Positions 21,709 through 34,456 of a DNA stretch of 64,000 bases are shown piece after piece. Below the pieces are notes generated by a model that saw only the letters and a list, made by a program, of their open reading frames with translations, was not told the origin of the DNA and did not search any database. Both the position numbers and the translations under genes were made by a program. The stretch spans positions 15,688,068-15,752,067 of the forward strand of contig JAOANR010000014.1 of NCBI GenBank assembly GCA_030278955.1, read 5' to 3'. This stretch comes from Hygrophila difformis. Taxonomy: Eukaryota > Streptophyta > Magnoliopsida > Lamiales > Acanthaceae. The first letter of the stretch is position 1. Every line of letters starts with the position of its first letter.

Positions 21709-22377
21709 TGCTAGCTCGTCGCAAAACTGCAAAAATAGATATTAGTCCTACATCACAGACAAGAATAAATGTAGTGTGGTGAGTAGGGTCGTCTCCCAAG
21801 GGATGCAAACAAGGATTCAATATTTTGATTATTTATAAAATAAATATAGATATAAAGGGGGGAATTTTCAATATCAACTAATCCTACTAAAAATAATAAA
21901 ATCAAGAACTAAGCTAAGAATGCAAAAGACAGATTTTTCAAACTCCAATAATCAAGAAATCTAGCTCGGGCATGAATTTTCATTTGGGACATGTGAATTG
22001 CTCATCAACCATAAATGATAATGTTCATTAGCTCAATGGATAAATTGGTTGTAGTTGATCTACACGCGTTCACAACCAACTTTTCCTTACCTATTCGTTA
22101 GCCAAGGTACGACCGTTAGCTAATTCCCTAATCGAATGAGAACTCTAGTTACGACCATAGAATTTACAAATTCAACAGCATTACACACGAGAAAAGCCCA
22201 ATTCAATATAACAAAATTCCTACGAGGACATGTTCAATATTGATTCCAATTTCCCCTAGAGGGCTCTCCTCTAGTTTACTACTCCAATCAAATTCCAACA
22301 CAATTACGGATGAAGAAACTCAATATAGCAATGAATTCCCAAATTAATATCTGGCCACAATATCAATTCAAGAGTTC
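21709..22377 (-). mobile_element. Athila-like LTR fragment, 3' side of the array
   Basis: Starts TGCTAGCTCG and is nearly identical to the first 670 bp of the LTRs at 24747 and 31112, then jumps directly into polyprotein sequence near a repeated TTCCATGGGGTA. The rest of this LTR and most of pol are missing. It is the left end of the tandem array. Confidence 0.85.
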
Positions 22378-23233
22378 CATGGGGTACTTCATTAGATTCC
22401 ATGGGGTATTTCATAGCATCAAAAATGTTAAACTTTATTTGTTCCCCATCAAATTCCATTGTGAGAGTTCCACTTTTCACATCAATTTTAGTTTGCGCGG
22501 TACACATAAAAGGTCTTCCTAGCAATATAGGTGAGGGATTAAACGAGTTTTCATCATGCATATCAAGCACATAAAAATCGACTGGAAAGATTAATTCATT
22601 CACTTGCACTAAGACATCTTCTATCACTCATTCAGGGTATGCATTTGTCCTATCTGCAAGTTGTATAATTATTCCGGTTTCTTTTAAAGGCCCAATATTT
22701 AGAGTATTAAAAATGGATTTAGGCATAACATTAATTGCTGCTCCTAAATCTAACATAGCTCGCTTAACCTCTAATTTTCCTATTTTGCACGGAACTACAA
22801 ACATACCAGGGTCCCCGCATTTCTGAGGCAACTTCCTCTGTAGCATCACTGATACACTTTCACCAGCTAAAATCTTCTCATCCCCTCGCAATTTCCTCTT
22901 ATTTGTGCACAATTCCTTAAGAAACTTAGCATACCGTGGAATTTGCTTGATAGCATCAAGCAACGGTATACTAAGATCTACCTTTTTGAATATTTCCATG
23001 ATATCCCTGTCTCTGTCTCCATTTTTCGGCTTTGCCAACCTATGAGGAAAAGGAGCTGGGTTAGAATATGATTGAATTGGAGAATTTAAAACTACCTCGG
23101 ATGAGTTCTTTGCTTCTTCCTCAATCTCCTTTTCAATCTCTTCTTCGGCTTTCTCCTTGGAATTTATAACTTGTGGGCCCTCTACTTCTTTGCCACTTCT
23201 GAACATCATGGCACTCACATTTCCTGGGTTCAT
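22378..23233 (-). pseudogene. Athila-like protease region, copy A
   Basis: The frame from 23233 encodes the gag-protease part seen complete in copy B. Its protease block is LDLGAAINVMPKS, with D-L-G-A in the active-site position as usual in this clade. A TAA near 23236 replaces a CAA of copy B, and another stop lies near 22628 where copy B stays open. Translation stops for good where the fragment joins LTR sequence (near 22380), so RT, RNase H and integrase are missing. Confidence 0.8.
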
Positions 23234-23239
23234 GTGGGT

Positions 23240-24633
23240 TTATGCAGGTAGCTTCCCTTTCTCACGCTCTTTAGATTCTCGAAGCTCAGCCATAACTTGA
23301 GCCATTTGATCCTCCAAGTTCTTCACACTCGTCCTAGTCTCTTGCTGCAATTGCGAAACACTAGAAGCAATAGATTTAACCATGTCTTGTAAAGATGTAC
23401 CTGGAGCAGGGGCGTGAGGTGGCTGCTTTTGTTGTTGAGGCTGTGGTTTTGGTTGAAAACCAGGTTGTGGTTGCTGTGGATAGCTAACTTGTTGATTTCC
23501 ATACCTCAAATTTGGGTGATCACGCCACCCCGGATTGTAGGTGTTGGAGTATGGATCATAAGGCCTTCTAGGAACGAAACCAACAGCATTGACATCTACT
23601 TCCTCCATCAATGTGGGACATGCATCAGTAGGGTGCTCAGTGTTGGAGCAGATGCCACATGCTTTAACCTATGCATTTCCAACAGCAAGTTTTCGAATAA
23701 AAGAGGTTAGCTCAGTTAGTTGTTGTTGTAAAGAATTTACCTCAGTGGCCTCTTTCACTGCCACAGTCTCTCGTGGCCCAAATTGTTGAGAATTCATGGC
23801 CATAACATTCAACAATTGCCATGCCTCTGCTGGAGTTTTGTTCATCAGTGCACCACCACTTGCAGCATCAATGATCATCCTATCCATAGCAGTGAGCCCT
23901 TCATAAAAATACTGAATTAGTAACTGTTGAGAGATTTGGTGTTGAGGACACCTAGTAATTAGTTTATTAAATCTATCCCAATATTCATGTAAAGACTCCC
24001 CTGTTGCTTGCTTGATTCCACATATTTCCTTTCGCAAGTTGGCAGCTCGAGATGCAGGAAAATACTTCTCCAGGAATCTGCGCTTCATATCATTCCATGT
24101 GGTAATACTCCCTGCTGGGAGGTTGAATAGCCAGTCCTTCGCAGCATCCTTCAGTGAAAATGGGGAAGCCCTCAGCTTGATCTGATCCTCAGTGACACCA
24201 GGTGGCTTCATGCTTGTACAAACCACATCGAATTCCTGCAAATGTTTATGAGGCTCCTCACCTGACAAACCATGGTAAGAAGGCAAAAGATGGATTAGTC
24301 CAGTTTTTAGCACAAAGTCAGTGTTATTAGCTACAGTAGGGAATGTGATACACAAAGGCTGTTGAGCCAAATCAGGAGCTGCTAGCTCCCTTAATGTCCT
24401 CTGCTGTGCCATTTGTGCCTGTGGAATATCAACCGTCTCCTCTAGCTCCTTGTTATCTTCAGAATCCGATGAGCTAGAATCCTCAGCAATTTGCACTACT
24501 AAGCTTATCAGTGGTGATAGAACGGCTGCTTTTTCTGCTCTCCTTAGCTCCCTAGCTTCTTTCCTCAAACCCGTGCAGTCTTTTCAATTTCAGGATCAAA
24601 ATTTTGTTCAGCACCACGTTCTGTTCGAGGCAT
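23240..24633 (-). pseudogene. Athila-like gag, copy A
   Basis: Gag core blocks include SFYHGLSGEE-like LLPSYHGLSGEEPHKHL, a LPAGSITTWNDMKRRFLEKY segment and a CGIC zinc-knuckle-like remnant. Lesions against copy B are a one-base change in length near 24568 that shifts the start region, a CAG-to-TAG stop near 23669 and a CAA-to-TAA stop near 23236. The two nonsense changes are C-to-T on the coding strand. Confidence 0.85.
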
Positions 24634-24723
24634 AAACTAGTAAGCCAAAAATAAACAATAATATATATATATAAAAAAAATAGAAAAAATAAAATAACCA
24701 AAGTATCCAAATCCTTAATGGCG

Positions 24724-24741
24724 TCCCCGACGACGGCGCCA
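24724..24741 (-). other. Primer binding site, Athila-like copy A
   Basis: The minus strand reads TGGCGCCGTCGTCGGGGA, five bases after the LTR end. This is close to the Asp-tRNA-type PBS (TGGCGCCGTTGCCGGGGA) known in Athila elements, with two changes. Confidence 0.85.
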
Positions 24742-24746
24742 AAAAT

Positions 24747-26363
24747 TGCTAGCTCGTCGCAAAGCTGCAAAAATAGATATTAGTCCTACGTCACAGACAA
24801 GAATAAATGTAGTGTGGTGAGTAGGGTCGTCTCCCAAGGGATGCAAACAAGGATTCAATATTTTGATTATTTATAAAATAAATATAGATATAAAGGGGGG
24901 AATTTTCAATATCAACTAATCCTACTAAAAATAATAAAATCAAGAACTAAGCTAAGAATGCAAAAGACAGATTTTTCAAACTCCAATAATCAAGAAATCT
25001 AGCTCGGGCATGAATTTTCATTTGGGACATGTGAATTGCTCATCAACCATAAATGATAATGTTCATTAGCTCAATGGATAAATTGGTTATAGTTGATCTA
25101 CACGCGTTCACAACCAACTTTTCCTTACCTATTCGTTAGCCAAGGTACGACCGTTAGCTAATTCCCTAATCGAATGAGAACTCTAGGTACGACCATAGAA
25201 TTTACAAATTCAACAGCATTACACACGAGAAAAGCCCAATTCAATATAACAAAATTCCTACGAGGACATGTTCAATATTGATTCCAATTTCCCCTAGAGG
25301 GCTCTCCTCTAGTTTACTACTCCAATCAAATTCCAACACAATAACGGATGAAGAAACTCAATATAGCAATGAATTCCCAAATTAATATCTGGCCACAATA
25401 TCAATTCAAGAGTTCTAACCTTTCAACATAGAGAAATTGGAAATACCCATAACAAATTGAACATTCAAATTAAACCAAAATCAAGGTTTCACACTTCCAT
25501 ATCCCAAAATTAATTCAATCCCAAACTAGAAAAAGTACCTACTCACAATTCATAACCATTCAAACAAAATATGAAAATTTCAACATCTGTACTCAAACCA
25601 AAGTAAGTGAATCACCAAAAGTCAAAGGCTGAAAGAACTTCCAGAATTGCTATAGTTGGACGCTGCCTTGCTGCCAAATCATGAGCTGCTGCTGCCTGCT
25701 TCGATGTCTCCGCTGTTGTCCAATTCTCCAACAATTCGATGCCCTGGGAATGCCTCAAATAGCTGCTGCCCTGGGTTTTCTTCTACTGCCCGATGGAATT
25801 AAATGGTGGATTATGGATGAGAATTGGTGAGGGATTGCTGGAACAGATGATGGAAAAAATTGGAGTGCAAGAATGATGATGAATCTGGTGTGCAGTCGTA
25901 TATCCCCTGTCTCTGCGTCTCAGTCTAATTTATAGAGCCCTACTGCCATCGAAACTTTCTCCATCATCCCCTCTCCACTTCAGCAGTTGTTTCCTAAATT
26001 TGGTGGTGTTGAGATCATGTCTTCCTTTTCCAATCTGTAGATTGGACTTCTTCCTCACCAAGGTGTAAAATATGAGATCCCCTTTGCTTTTTAATTCCCA
26101 GACTTCTAAGATCTTCAATTTGGTGCCCAGGGTGCTTTTTGCAAATTTTGATACTTCACACGTGGACCCCACAGCTACGAATTTGACCTTAGGCGTGGCC
26201 ACGCCCAACACTTCAAAATAGGCTGTCCAAAGTGACAAAATCCACCATTCCTACAATATCAAGATTTCCACAAGTTAAACCAATCTAGGCCATTTTTATC
26301 ATCTTTTTCACATAATTTAAGTTGACATATGTACAAGAATATCATCAAATACAACATATATCA
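24747..26363 (-). mobile_element. Athila-like LTR A (1617 bp)
   Basis: On the minus strand it runs from TGATATATG at 26363, right after the PPT GTGTGGGGGAGT, to GAGCTAGCA at 24747, before the PBS. A TATA-like CTATAAATTAG lies near 25930-25942 on the minus strand. It serves as both the 5' LTR of copy A and the 3' LTR of copy B. It is nearly identical to LTR B. Confidence 0.8.
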
Positions 26364-27743
26364 ACTCCCCCACACCTAATCCATGCTTGTCCTCAAGCAT
26401 ATATCAAAACCAAATATCAAAGGTGCATGCCAAACCAAGTATCATTCAACCATGTCAAAGTTTCATCAAAATCAAGGTATGCAAAGCCAATTATACTCAC
26501 AAAATGGGAAAATATAATAAGAGATCACTCACCCTCAAGTGTTTAGGCTAGATTTCACTCAATACGCATAGAGAACTATCAATCCCATAGGCTTGCTATC
26601 AAATCACAATAAATTCACATCTCAAATAAGAACATGATGCTCATAATCAAAGGGTCTTTATTAGGGTTGTAACGGGGCTAAGGTTGGGGTAGGAAAATAT
26701 GGAATATGTAGGCTAAAAAGGAATTGAGAAAATTGTCTAACCATCAAAACATGCTACGAAACATAAGTTGCACAAATTCTCTTTGACATCAATGATCATG
26801 CTGCTCTCAAGATAAAGAATTACAACTTGCAGCTATAACACAAACATGTCTGCCTCTCTCTTTTTTTTTTCTTTCTTTTTTTTTGGTGGCTTTCAATAGC
26901 TTGGTTCGTTTATTAGAGGAATTCCCTTGTCTGAAAATTGCAGACAGAACTTCAACTCTTTGTTCGTAACACTCCGGTCAGAGGAACACGTTCCAAGCTA
27001 TTTATTTCCACTGCCCTGGTATTTTTTTTTTCACAGGGCTTTTCTTCTTCTTCTTTTTTTTTCTTTTTTTTTAAAAAAAATAGAGACAGGCAGTACAATT
27101 ACATCGAACACAAAAGATCAATCAACTTACATCAAGTGCAATCTCTAAACAAAATCAAATGTAATGATGTTTTAACATATTTCCTCATGTTCCTAGGGTT
27201 CAAATAAGTGTATGGCCATAATCAAAGAAAAATGTCTCATAGGCTAAGGGGTTAAACATGAACCAAGAAAAATGGATATATCATCAATAGGCTCAACGCG
27301 GTTCACTAGGGGATAAGCATGCGTCAAGGGAAAAAAACAAAGCCAAAATAGGGTAATCCTAGTGCCATTATCATTTTATTTGCATCAAGTTCAAAAATGA
27401 GAGTAGAATCAACTATGTATAATCAAGCAAGTTCTAGAAAATCAAGTCTCATGCGTTACACACAACAAAAAATTTGAGCAAATATGTGATGTGTATTTTT
27501 TTTCTTTTTCTTGCTCAACGAGGCTCAAATAGCTCACTTAGGGTTAAATGATAGAAAACTAAGCATACCTCTCAATTAATTTGACTAAGAACATGGCAAA
27601 CTCTACAAAATTCAAGCAATGCACATAAGGCTTGGCAAGACAACGCAAGAGGACAAGCTAGGAAGTTCAAAAATCATATTCATGTGTAAGCATATCCTAA
27701 AAACAAAAATTAGTTCCAAATTCCCTAAGCAAGTCAAAATCAG
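26364..27743 (-). mobile_element. Athila-like 3' noncoding internal region of copy B
   Basis: This 1.38-kb stretch links the deleted pol of copy B to LTR A. It is nearly identical to 32724-34087. It holds poly-T/A tracts (26860-26885, 27030-27075) and the PPT beside 26364, but no protein I can recognise; an envelope-like frame is not visible. Confidence 0.75.
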
Positions 27744-29757
27744 TCCCATAGACACTAAAATCATCCATGAAAACCTCTATTCCTTTCCCAACATAATCAG
27801 AAAAAATACTTACCATGCACCGTTGAAACGTGGCCGGAGCGTTACACAATCCAAACGGCATCCTTCTATAGGCAAAGGTGCCAAACGGGCATGTGAAAGT
27901 CGTCTTCTCTTGATCCTCCGGTGAAATAGCAATCTGAAAATATCCTGAAAAACCATCTAGGAAGCAATAGTGAGATTTTCCTGCTAATCGTTCAACCATT
28001 TGATCTATGAAAGGCAAGGGAAAATGGTCTTTTTTAGTTACAACATTTAATCTACGGTAATCTATACATTGGCGCCACCCTGTTTGTTTTCTTACTGGAA
28101 TTAAATTACCGTTGTGATCAGCTTCAACAGTTACCCCTGCCTTCTTCGGGACCACATGTATGGGACTCACCCAATTGCTATCCAAGATTGGATAGATTAT
28201 GTCAGCATCTAGCAGCTTCAAAATTTCCTTCTTTACCACCTCCATCATTGTTGGGTTCAATCTCCTTTGTGCTTGCCTCACTTGCTTAGTATCCTCCTCA
28301 AGTACAATTTTGTGCTTGCATAGAAATGGGCTAATTCCCTTGATGTCTCCTAACGTCCATTCAATGGCCTCCTTGTGTTCCCTCAAAACCCGAGTAAGCT
28401 TCTCCTCTTGGATGGGAGACAAAGAAGCAGACATTATTACTGGCAATGTCTCTCCATCTCCAAGAAAAGCATACTTCAAGTTAGAGGGTAATGGTTTAAG
28501 CTCCAATTCCGGTGCCTGCACAATAGAAGATAAAACACCTTGGTTAGATTTTTCTAAAACCGAATTCACCAACCCATACCTCGTATTTGGTGATTCCAAG
28601 GGTTGCAATGCTTGCACAATTTTCTTCTTTCCTTCCTTGATTGGTAAGGGATCAAGGCACTCCATCTCCAAGTGATTTGCCAGTGTTACTTCTAAAAGAT
28701 CATGGCCAACCAACTCCAATGCTTCCTGCACACAACTCTCAAGAATATCCATTCTACACACTTCATTAGATTCCATGGGGTATTTCATAGCATCAAAAAT
28801 GTTAAACTTTATTTGTTCCCCATCAAATTCCATTGTGAGAGTTCCACTTTTCACATCAATTTTAGTTTGCGCGGTACACATAAAAGGTCTTCCTAGCAAT
28901 ATAGGTGAGGGATTAAATGAGTTTTCATCATGCATATCAAGCACATAAAAATCGACTGGAAAGATTAATTCATTCACTTGCACTAAGACATTTTCTATCA
29001 CTCCTTCAGGGTATGCATTTGTCCTATCTGCAAGTTGTATAATTATTCCAGTTTCTTTTAAAGGCCCAATATTTAGAGTATTAAAAATGGATTTAGGCAT
29101 AACATTAATTGCTGCTCCTAAATCTAACATAGCTCGCTTAACCTCTAATTTTCCTATTCTGCACGGAACTACAAACATACCAGGGTCCCCGCATTTCTGA
29201 GGCAACTTCCTCTGTAGCATCGCTGATACACTTTCACCAGCTAAAATCTTCTCATCCCCTTGCAATTTCCTCTTATTTGTGCACAATTCCTTAAGAAACT
29301 TAGCATACCGTGGAATTTGCTTGATAGCATCAAGCAACGGTATACTAAGATCTACCTTTTTGAATATTTCCATGATCTCCCTGTCTCTGTCTCCTTTTTT
29401 CGGCTTTGCCAACCTATGAGGAAAAGGAGCTGGGTTAAAATATGATTGAATTGGAGAATTTAAAACTACCTCGGATGAGTTCTTTGCTTCTTCCTCAATC
29501 TCCTTTTCAATCTCTTCTTCGGCTTTCTCCTTGGAATTTATAACTTGTGGGCCCTCTACTTCTTTGCCACTTCTGAACATCATGGCACTCACATTTCCTG
29601 GGTTCATGTGGGTTTGTGCGGGTAGCTTCCCTTTCTCACGCTCTTTAGATTCTCGAAGCTCAGCCATAACTTGAGCCATTTGATCCTCCAAGTTCTTCAC
29701 ACTCGTCCTAGTCTCTTGCTGCAATTGCAAAACACTAGAAGCAATAGATTTAACCAT
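27743..29757 (-). pseudogene. Athila-like protease and reverse transcriptase, copy B, RT truncated
   Basis: A 686-residue frame carries LDLGAAINVMPKS (protease) and RT motifs: WRQCIDYRRLN, FLDGFSGYFQI, MPFGLCNAPATFQRCM and the FMDDF catalytic box. Right after FSVYGTDFD the frame leaves RT homology and runs 11 unrelated residues to a stop, because the rest of pol (thumb, RNase H, integrase) is deleted and joined to 3' noncoding sequence. The catalytic aspartates are intact but the enzyme is incomplete. Gag lies in another frame upstream owing to a 7-bp deletion. Confidence 0.88.
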
Positions 29758-31001
29758 GTCTTGTAAAGAAGTACCGGGGCGTGAGGTGGCTGCTTTTGTT
29801 GTTGAGGCTGTGGATTTGGTTGAAAACCAGGTGGTGGTTGCTGTGGATAGCTAACTTGCTGATTTTCATACCTCAAATTTGGGTGATCACGCCACCCCGG
29901 ATTGTAGGTGTTGGAGTATGGATCATAAGGCCTTCTAGGAACGAAACCAACAGCATTGACATCTACTTCCTCCATCAATGTGGGACATGCATCAGTAGGG
30001 TGCTCAGTGTTGGAGCAGATGCCACATGCTTTAACCTGTGCATTTCCAACAGCAAGTTTTCGAACAAAAGAGGTTAGCTCAGTTAGTTGTTGTTGTAAAG
30101 AATTTACCTCAGTGGCCTCTTTCACTGCCACAGTCTCTCGTGGCCCAAATTGTTGAGAATTCATGGCCATATCATTCAACAATTGCCATGCCTCTGCTGG
30201 AGTTTTGTTCATCAGTGCACCACCACTTGCAGCATCAATGATCATCCTATCCATAGCAGTGAGCCCTTCATAAAAATACTGGATTAGTAACTGTTGAGAG
30301 ATTTGGTGTTGAGGACACCTTGTAATTAGTTTATTAAATCTATCCCAATATTCATATAAAGACTCCCCTGTTGCTTGCTTGATTCCACATATTACCTTTC
30401 GCAAGTTGGCAGCTCGAGATGCAGGAAAATACTTCTCCAGGAATCTGCGCTTCATATCATTCCATGTGGTAATACTCCCTGCTGGGAGGTTGAATAGCCA
30501 GTCCTTCGCAGCATCCTTCAGTGAAAATGGGAAAGCCCTCAGCTTGATCTGATCCGGAGTGACACCAGGTGGCTTCATGCTTGTACAAACCACATCGAAT
30601 TCCTGCAAATGTTTATGAGGCTCCTCACCTGACAAACCATGGTAAGAAGGCAAAAGATGGATTAGTCCAGTTTTTAGCACAAAGTCGGTGTTATTAGCCA
30701 CAGTAGGGAATGTGATACACAAAGGCTGTTGAGCCAAATCAGGAGGTGCTAGCTCCCTTAATGTCCTCTGCTGTGCCATTTGTGCCTGTGGAATATCAAC
30801 CGTCTCCTCTAGCTCCATGTTATCCTCAGAATCCGATGAGCTAGAATCCTCAGCAATTTGCACTGCTAAGCTTATCAGTGGTGATAGAACGGCTGCTTTT
30901 TCTGCTCTCCTTAGCTCCCTAGATTCTTTCCTCAAACGACGTGCAGTCTTTTCAATTTCAGGATCAAAATTTTGTTCAGCACCACGTTCTGTTTGAGGCA
31001 T
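29697..31001 (-). pseudogene. Athila-like gag, copy B
   Basis: A 434-residue frame starts at 31001 and has the same gag core as copy A (LPAGSITTWNDMKRR) plus CGICSNTEHPTDACPT, a C-x2-C-x4-H-x4-C zinc knuckle. Near 29776 seven bases present in copy A are missing, so the frame shifts into an unrelated tail; the continuation is in the frame starting at 29757. Otherwise copy B is better preserved than copy A. Confidence 0.88.
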
Positions 31002-31088
31002 AAACTAGTAAGCCAAAAATAAACAATAATATATATAAAAAAAAATAGAAAAAATAAAATAACCAAAGTATCCAAATCCTTAATGGCG

Positions 31089-31106
31089 TCCCCGGCAACG
31101 GTGCCA
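31089..31106 (-). other. Primer binding site, Athila-like copy B
   Basis: TGGCACCGTTGCCGGGGA on the minus strand, five bases after the LTR end; one change from the usual Athila PBS. Confidence 0.88.
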
Positions 31107-31111
31107 AAAAT

Positions 31112-32723
31112 TGCTAGCTCGTCGCAAAGCTGCAAAAATAGATATTAGTCCTACGTCACAGACAAGAATAAATGTAGTGTGGTGAGTAGGGTCGTCTCCC
31201 AAGGGATGCAAACAAGGATTCAATATTTTGATTATTTATAAAATAAATATAGATATAAAGGGGGGAATTTTCAATATCAACTAATCCTAATAAAATAATA
31301 AAATCAAGAACTAAGTTAAGAATGCAAAAGACGGATTTTTCAAACTCCAATAATCAAGAAATCTAGCTCGGGCATGAATTTTCATTTGGGACATGTGAAT
31401 TGCTCATCAACCATAAATGATAATGTTCATTAGCTCAATGGATAAATTGGTTATAGTTGATCTACACGCGTTCACAACCAACTTTTCCTTACCTATTCGT
31501 TAGCCAAGGTACGACCGTTAGCTAATTCCCTAATCGAATGAGAACTCTAGGTACGACTATAGGATTTACAAATTCAACAGCATTACACACGAGAAAAGCC
31601 CAATTCAATATAACAAAATTCCTACGAGTACATGTTCAATATTGATTCCAATTTCCCCTAGAGGGCTCTCCTCTAGTTTACTACTCCAATCAAATTCCAA
31701 CACAATTACGGATGAAGAAACTCAATATAGCAATGAATTCCCAAATTAATATCTGGCCACAATATCAATTCAAGAGTACTAACCTTTCAACATAGAGAAA
31801 TTGGAAATACCCATAACAAATTGAACATTCAAATTAAACCAAAATCAAGGTTTCACACTTCCATATCCCAAAATTAATTCAATCCCAAACTAGACAAAAG
31901 TACCTACTCACAATTCATAACCATTCAAACAAAATATGAAAATTTCAACATCTGTACTCAAACCAAAGTAAGTGAATCACCAAAAGTCAAAGGCTGAAAG
32001 AACTTCCAGAATTGCTATAGTTGGACGCTGCCTTGCTGCCAAATCATGAGCTGCTGCTGCCTGCTTCGATATCTCCGCTGTTGTCCAATTCTCCAACAAT
32101 TCGATGCCCTGGGAATGCCTCAAATAGCTGTTGCCCTGGGTTTTCTTCTACTGCCCGATGGAATTAAATGGTGGATTATGGATGAGAATTGGTGAGGGAT
32201 TGCTGGAACAGATGATGGAAAAAATTGGAGTGCAAGAATGATGATGAATTTGGTGTGCAGTCGTATATCCCCTGTCTCTGCGTCTCTGTCTAATTTATAG
32301 AGCCCTACTGCCATCGAAACTTTCTCCATCATCTCCTCTCCAGCAGTTGTTTCCTAAATTTGGTGGTGTTGAGATCGTGTCTTCCTTTTCCAATCTGCAG
32401 ATTGGACTTCTTCCTCACCAAGGTGTAAAATATGAGATCCCCTTTGCTTTTTAATTCCCAGACTTCTAAGATCTTCAATTTGGTGCCCAGGGAGCTTTTT
32501 GCAAATTTTGATACTTCACACGTGGACCCCACAGCTGCGAATTTGACCTTAGGCGTGGCCAGGCCCAACACTTCAAAATAGGCTGTCCAAAGTGACAAAA
32601 TCCACCATTCCTACAATATCAAGATTTCCACAAGTTAAACCAATCTAGGCCATTTTTATCATCTTTTTCACAGAATTTAAGTTGACATATGTACAAGAAT
32701 ATCATCAAATACAACATATATCA
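31112..32723 (-). mobile_element. Athila-like LTR B (1612 bp)
   Basis: Same ends as LTR A. It is both the 5' LTR of copy B and the 3' LTR of the partial copy to its right. The small size difference from LTR A comes from short indels. Frames read inside it are not genes. Confidence 0.8.
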
Positions 32724-34087
32724 ACTCCCCCACACCTAATCCATGCTTGTCCTCAAGCATATATCAAAACCAAATATCAAAGGTGCATGCCAAACCAAGT
32801 ATCATTCAACCATGTCAAAGTTTCATCAAAATCAAGGTATGCAAAGCCAACTATCCTCACAAAATGGGAAAATATAATAAGAGATCACTCACCCTCAAGT
32901 GTTTAGGCTAGATTTCTCTCAATACGCATAGAGAACTATCAATCCCATAGGCTTGCTATCAAATCACAATAAATTCACATCTCAAATAAGAACATGATGC
33001 TCATAATCAAAGGGTCTTTATTAGGGTTGTAACGGGGCTAAGGTTGGGGTAGGAAAATATGGAATATGTAGGCTAAAAAGGAATTGAGGAAATTGTCTAA
33101 CCATCAAAACATGCTACGAAACATAAGTTGCACAAATTCTCTTTGACATCAATGATCATGCTGCTCTCAAGATAAAGAATTACAACTTGCAGCTATAACA
33201 CAAACATGTCTGCCTCTCTCTTTTTTTTTCTTTTTTTTTTGGTGGCTTTCAATAGCTTGGTTCGTTTATTAGAGGAATTCCCTTGTCTGAAAATTGCAGA
33301 CAAAACTTCAACTCTTTGTTCATAACACTCCGGTCAGAGGAACACGTTCCAAGCTATTTATTTCCACTGCCCTGGTATATATTTTTTTCACAGGGCTTTT
33401 CTTCTTCTTCTTTTTTTTTCTTTTTTTTTTTAAATAGAGAGAGGCAGTACAATTACATCGAACACAAAAGATCAATCAACTTACATCAAGTGCAATCTCT
33501 AAACATAATCAAATGTAACGATGTTTTAACAAATTTCCTCATGTTCCTAGGGTTCAAATAAGTGTATGGCCATAATCAAAGAAAAAGGTCTCATAGGCTA
33601 AGGGGTTAAACATGAACCAAGAAAAATGGATATATCATCAATATGCTCAACGTGGTTCACTAGGGGATAAGCATGGGTCAAGGGAAAAAAACAAAGCCAA
33701 AATAGGGTAATCCTAGTGCCCTTATCATTTTATTTGCATCAAGTTCAAAAATGAGAGTAGAATCAACTATGTATAATCAAGCAAGTTCTAGAAAATCAAG
33801 TCTCATGCGTTACACAACAAAAAATTTGAGCAAATATGTGATGTGTATTTTTTTTTTCTTTTTCTTGCTGAAAGAGGCTCAAATAGCTCACTTAGGGTTA
33901 AATGATAGAAAACTAAGCATACCTCTCAATTAATTTGACTAAGAACATGGCAAACTCTACAAAATTCAAGCAATGCACATAAGGCTTGGCAAGACAACGC
34001 AAGAGGACAAGCTAGGAAGTTCAAAAATCATATTCATGTGTAAGCATATCCTAAAAACAAAAATTAGTTCCAAATTCCCTAAGCAAG
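32724..34087 (-). mobile_element. Athila-like 3' noncoding internal region of a third, otherwise lost copy
   Basis: Nearly identical to 26364-27743. It ends at 34087 with CCCTAAGCAAG, the same base at which copy B switches from noncoding sequence to pol. Beyond it comes MITE sequence instead of pol, so the upstream part of this third element is gone. Confidence 0.8.
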
Positions 34088-34334
34088 ATCTCACCCAACA
34101 CGGACCCACCCAGCACGCAGTCCAATGCACATATTAAACCATTAATAACTCAAATTCGGTAGAAGTAAAAATTCTAAAATTTCGATATTTAAAAATTACG
34201 ATATGAGACGAATCTAACAAGATCTCACTTGGCTATATTTTAACTTGTATAACTATGATAAAACTTCAAATCAAAGTGTTTAGGTGAATAGTGCCAATTT
34301 TACCAATGTAGCTATCTTTTTTAAACGGAGGGAG
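34088..34334. mobile_element. Stowaway-like MITE, left end missing
   Basis: The interior (CAGTCCAATGCACAT, AGACGAATCTAACAAGATC, AACTTGTATAACTATGATAA) matches the MITE at 13081-13340 and the right end has CGGAGGGAG before TA. The left terminal repeat is absent where it meets the Athila-like fragment. Confidence 0.75.
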
Positions 34335-34456
34335 TATATTTTTAAATTTTTTTTACTTCCATTCATTTTAAGATATTATTAAATAAATACATTGGACTGC
34401 ATGTCTAAAAATTTTGAGGCGGAATTAGTAGGATTGAGGAATAGATATTTATTATT

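Noticed and set aside
25930..26238. Minus-strand frame of about 100 residues also at 32329-32598
   Set aside because: It is within the Athila-like LTR around the putative transcription start; no retroviral or host domain is recognisable.
26322..26546. Plus-strand 74-residue frame, repeated at 32682-32906
   Set aside because: Duplicate only because the Athila-like 3' region is duplicated; noncoding side of the element and no motif.
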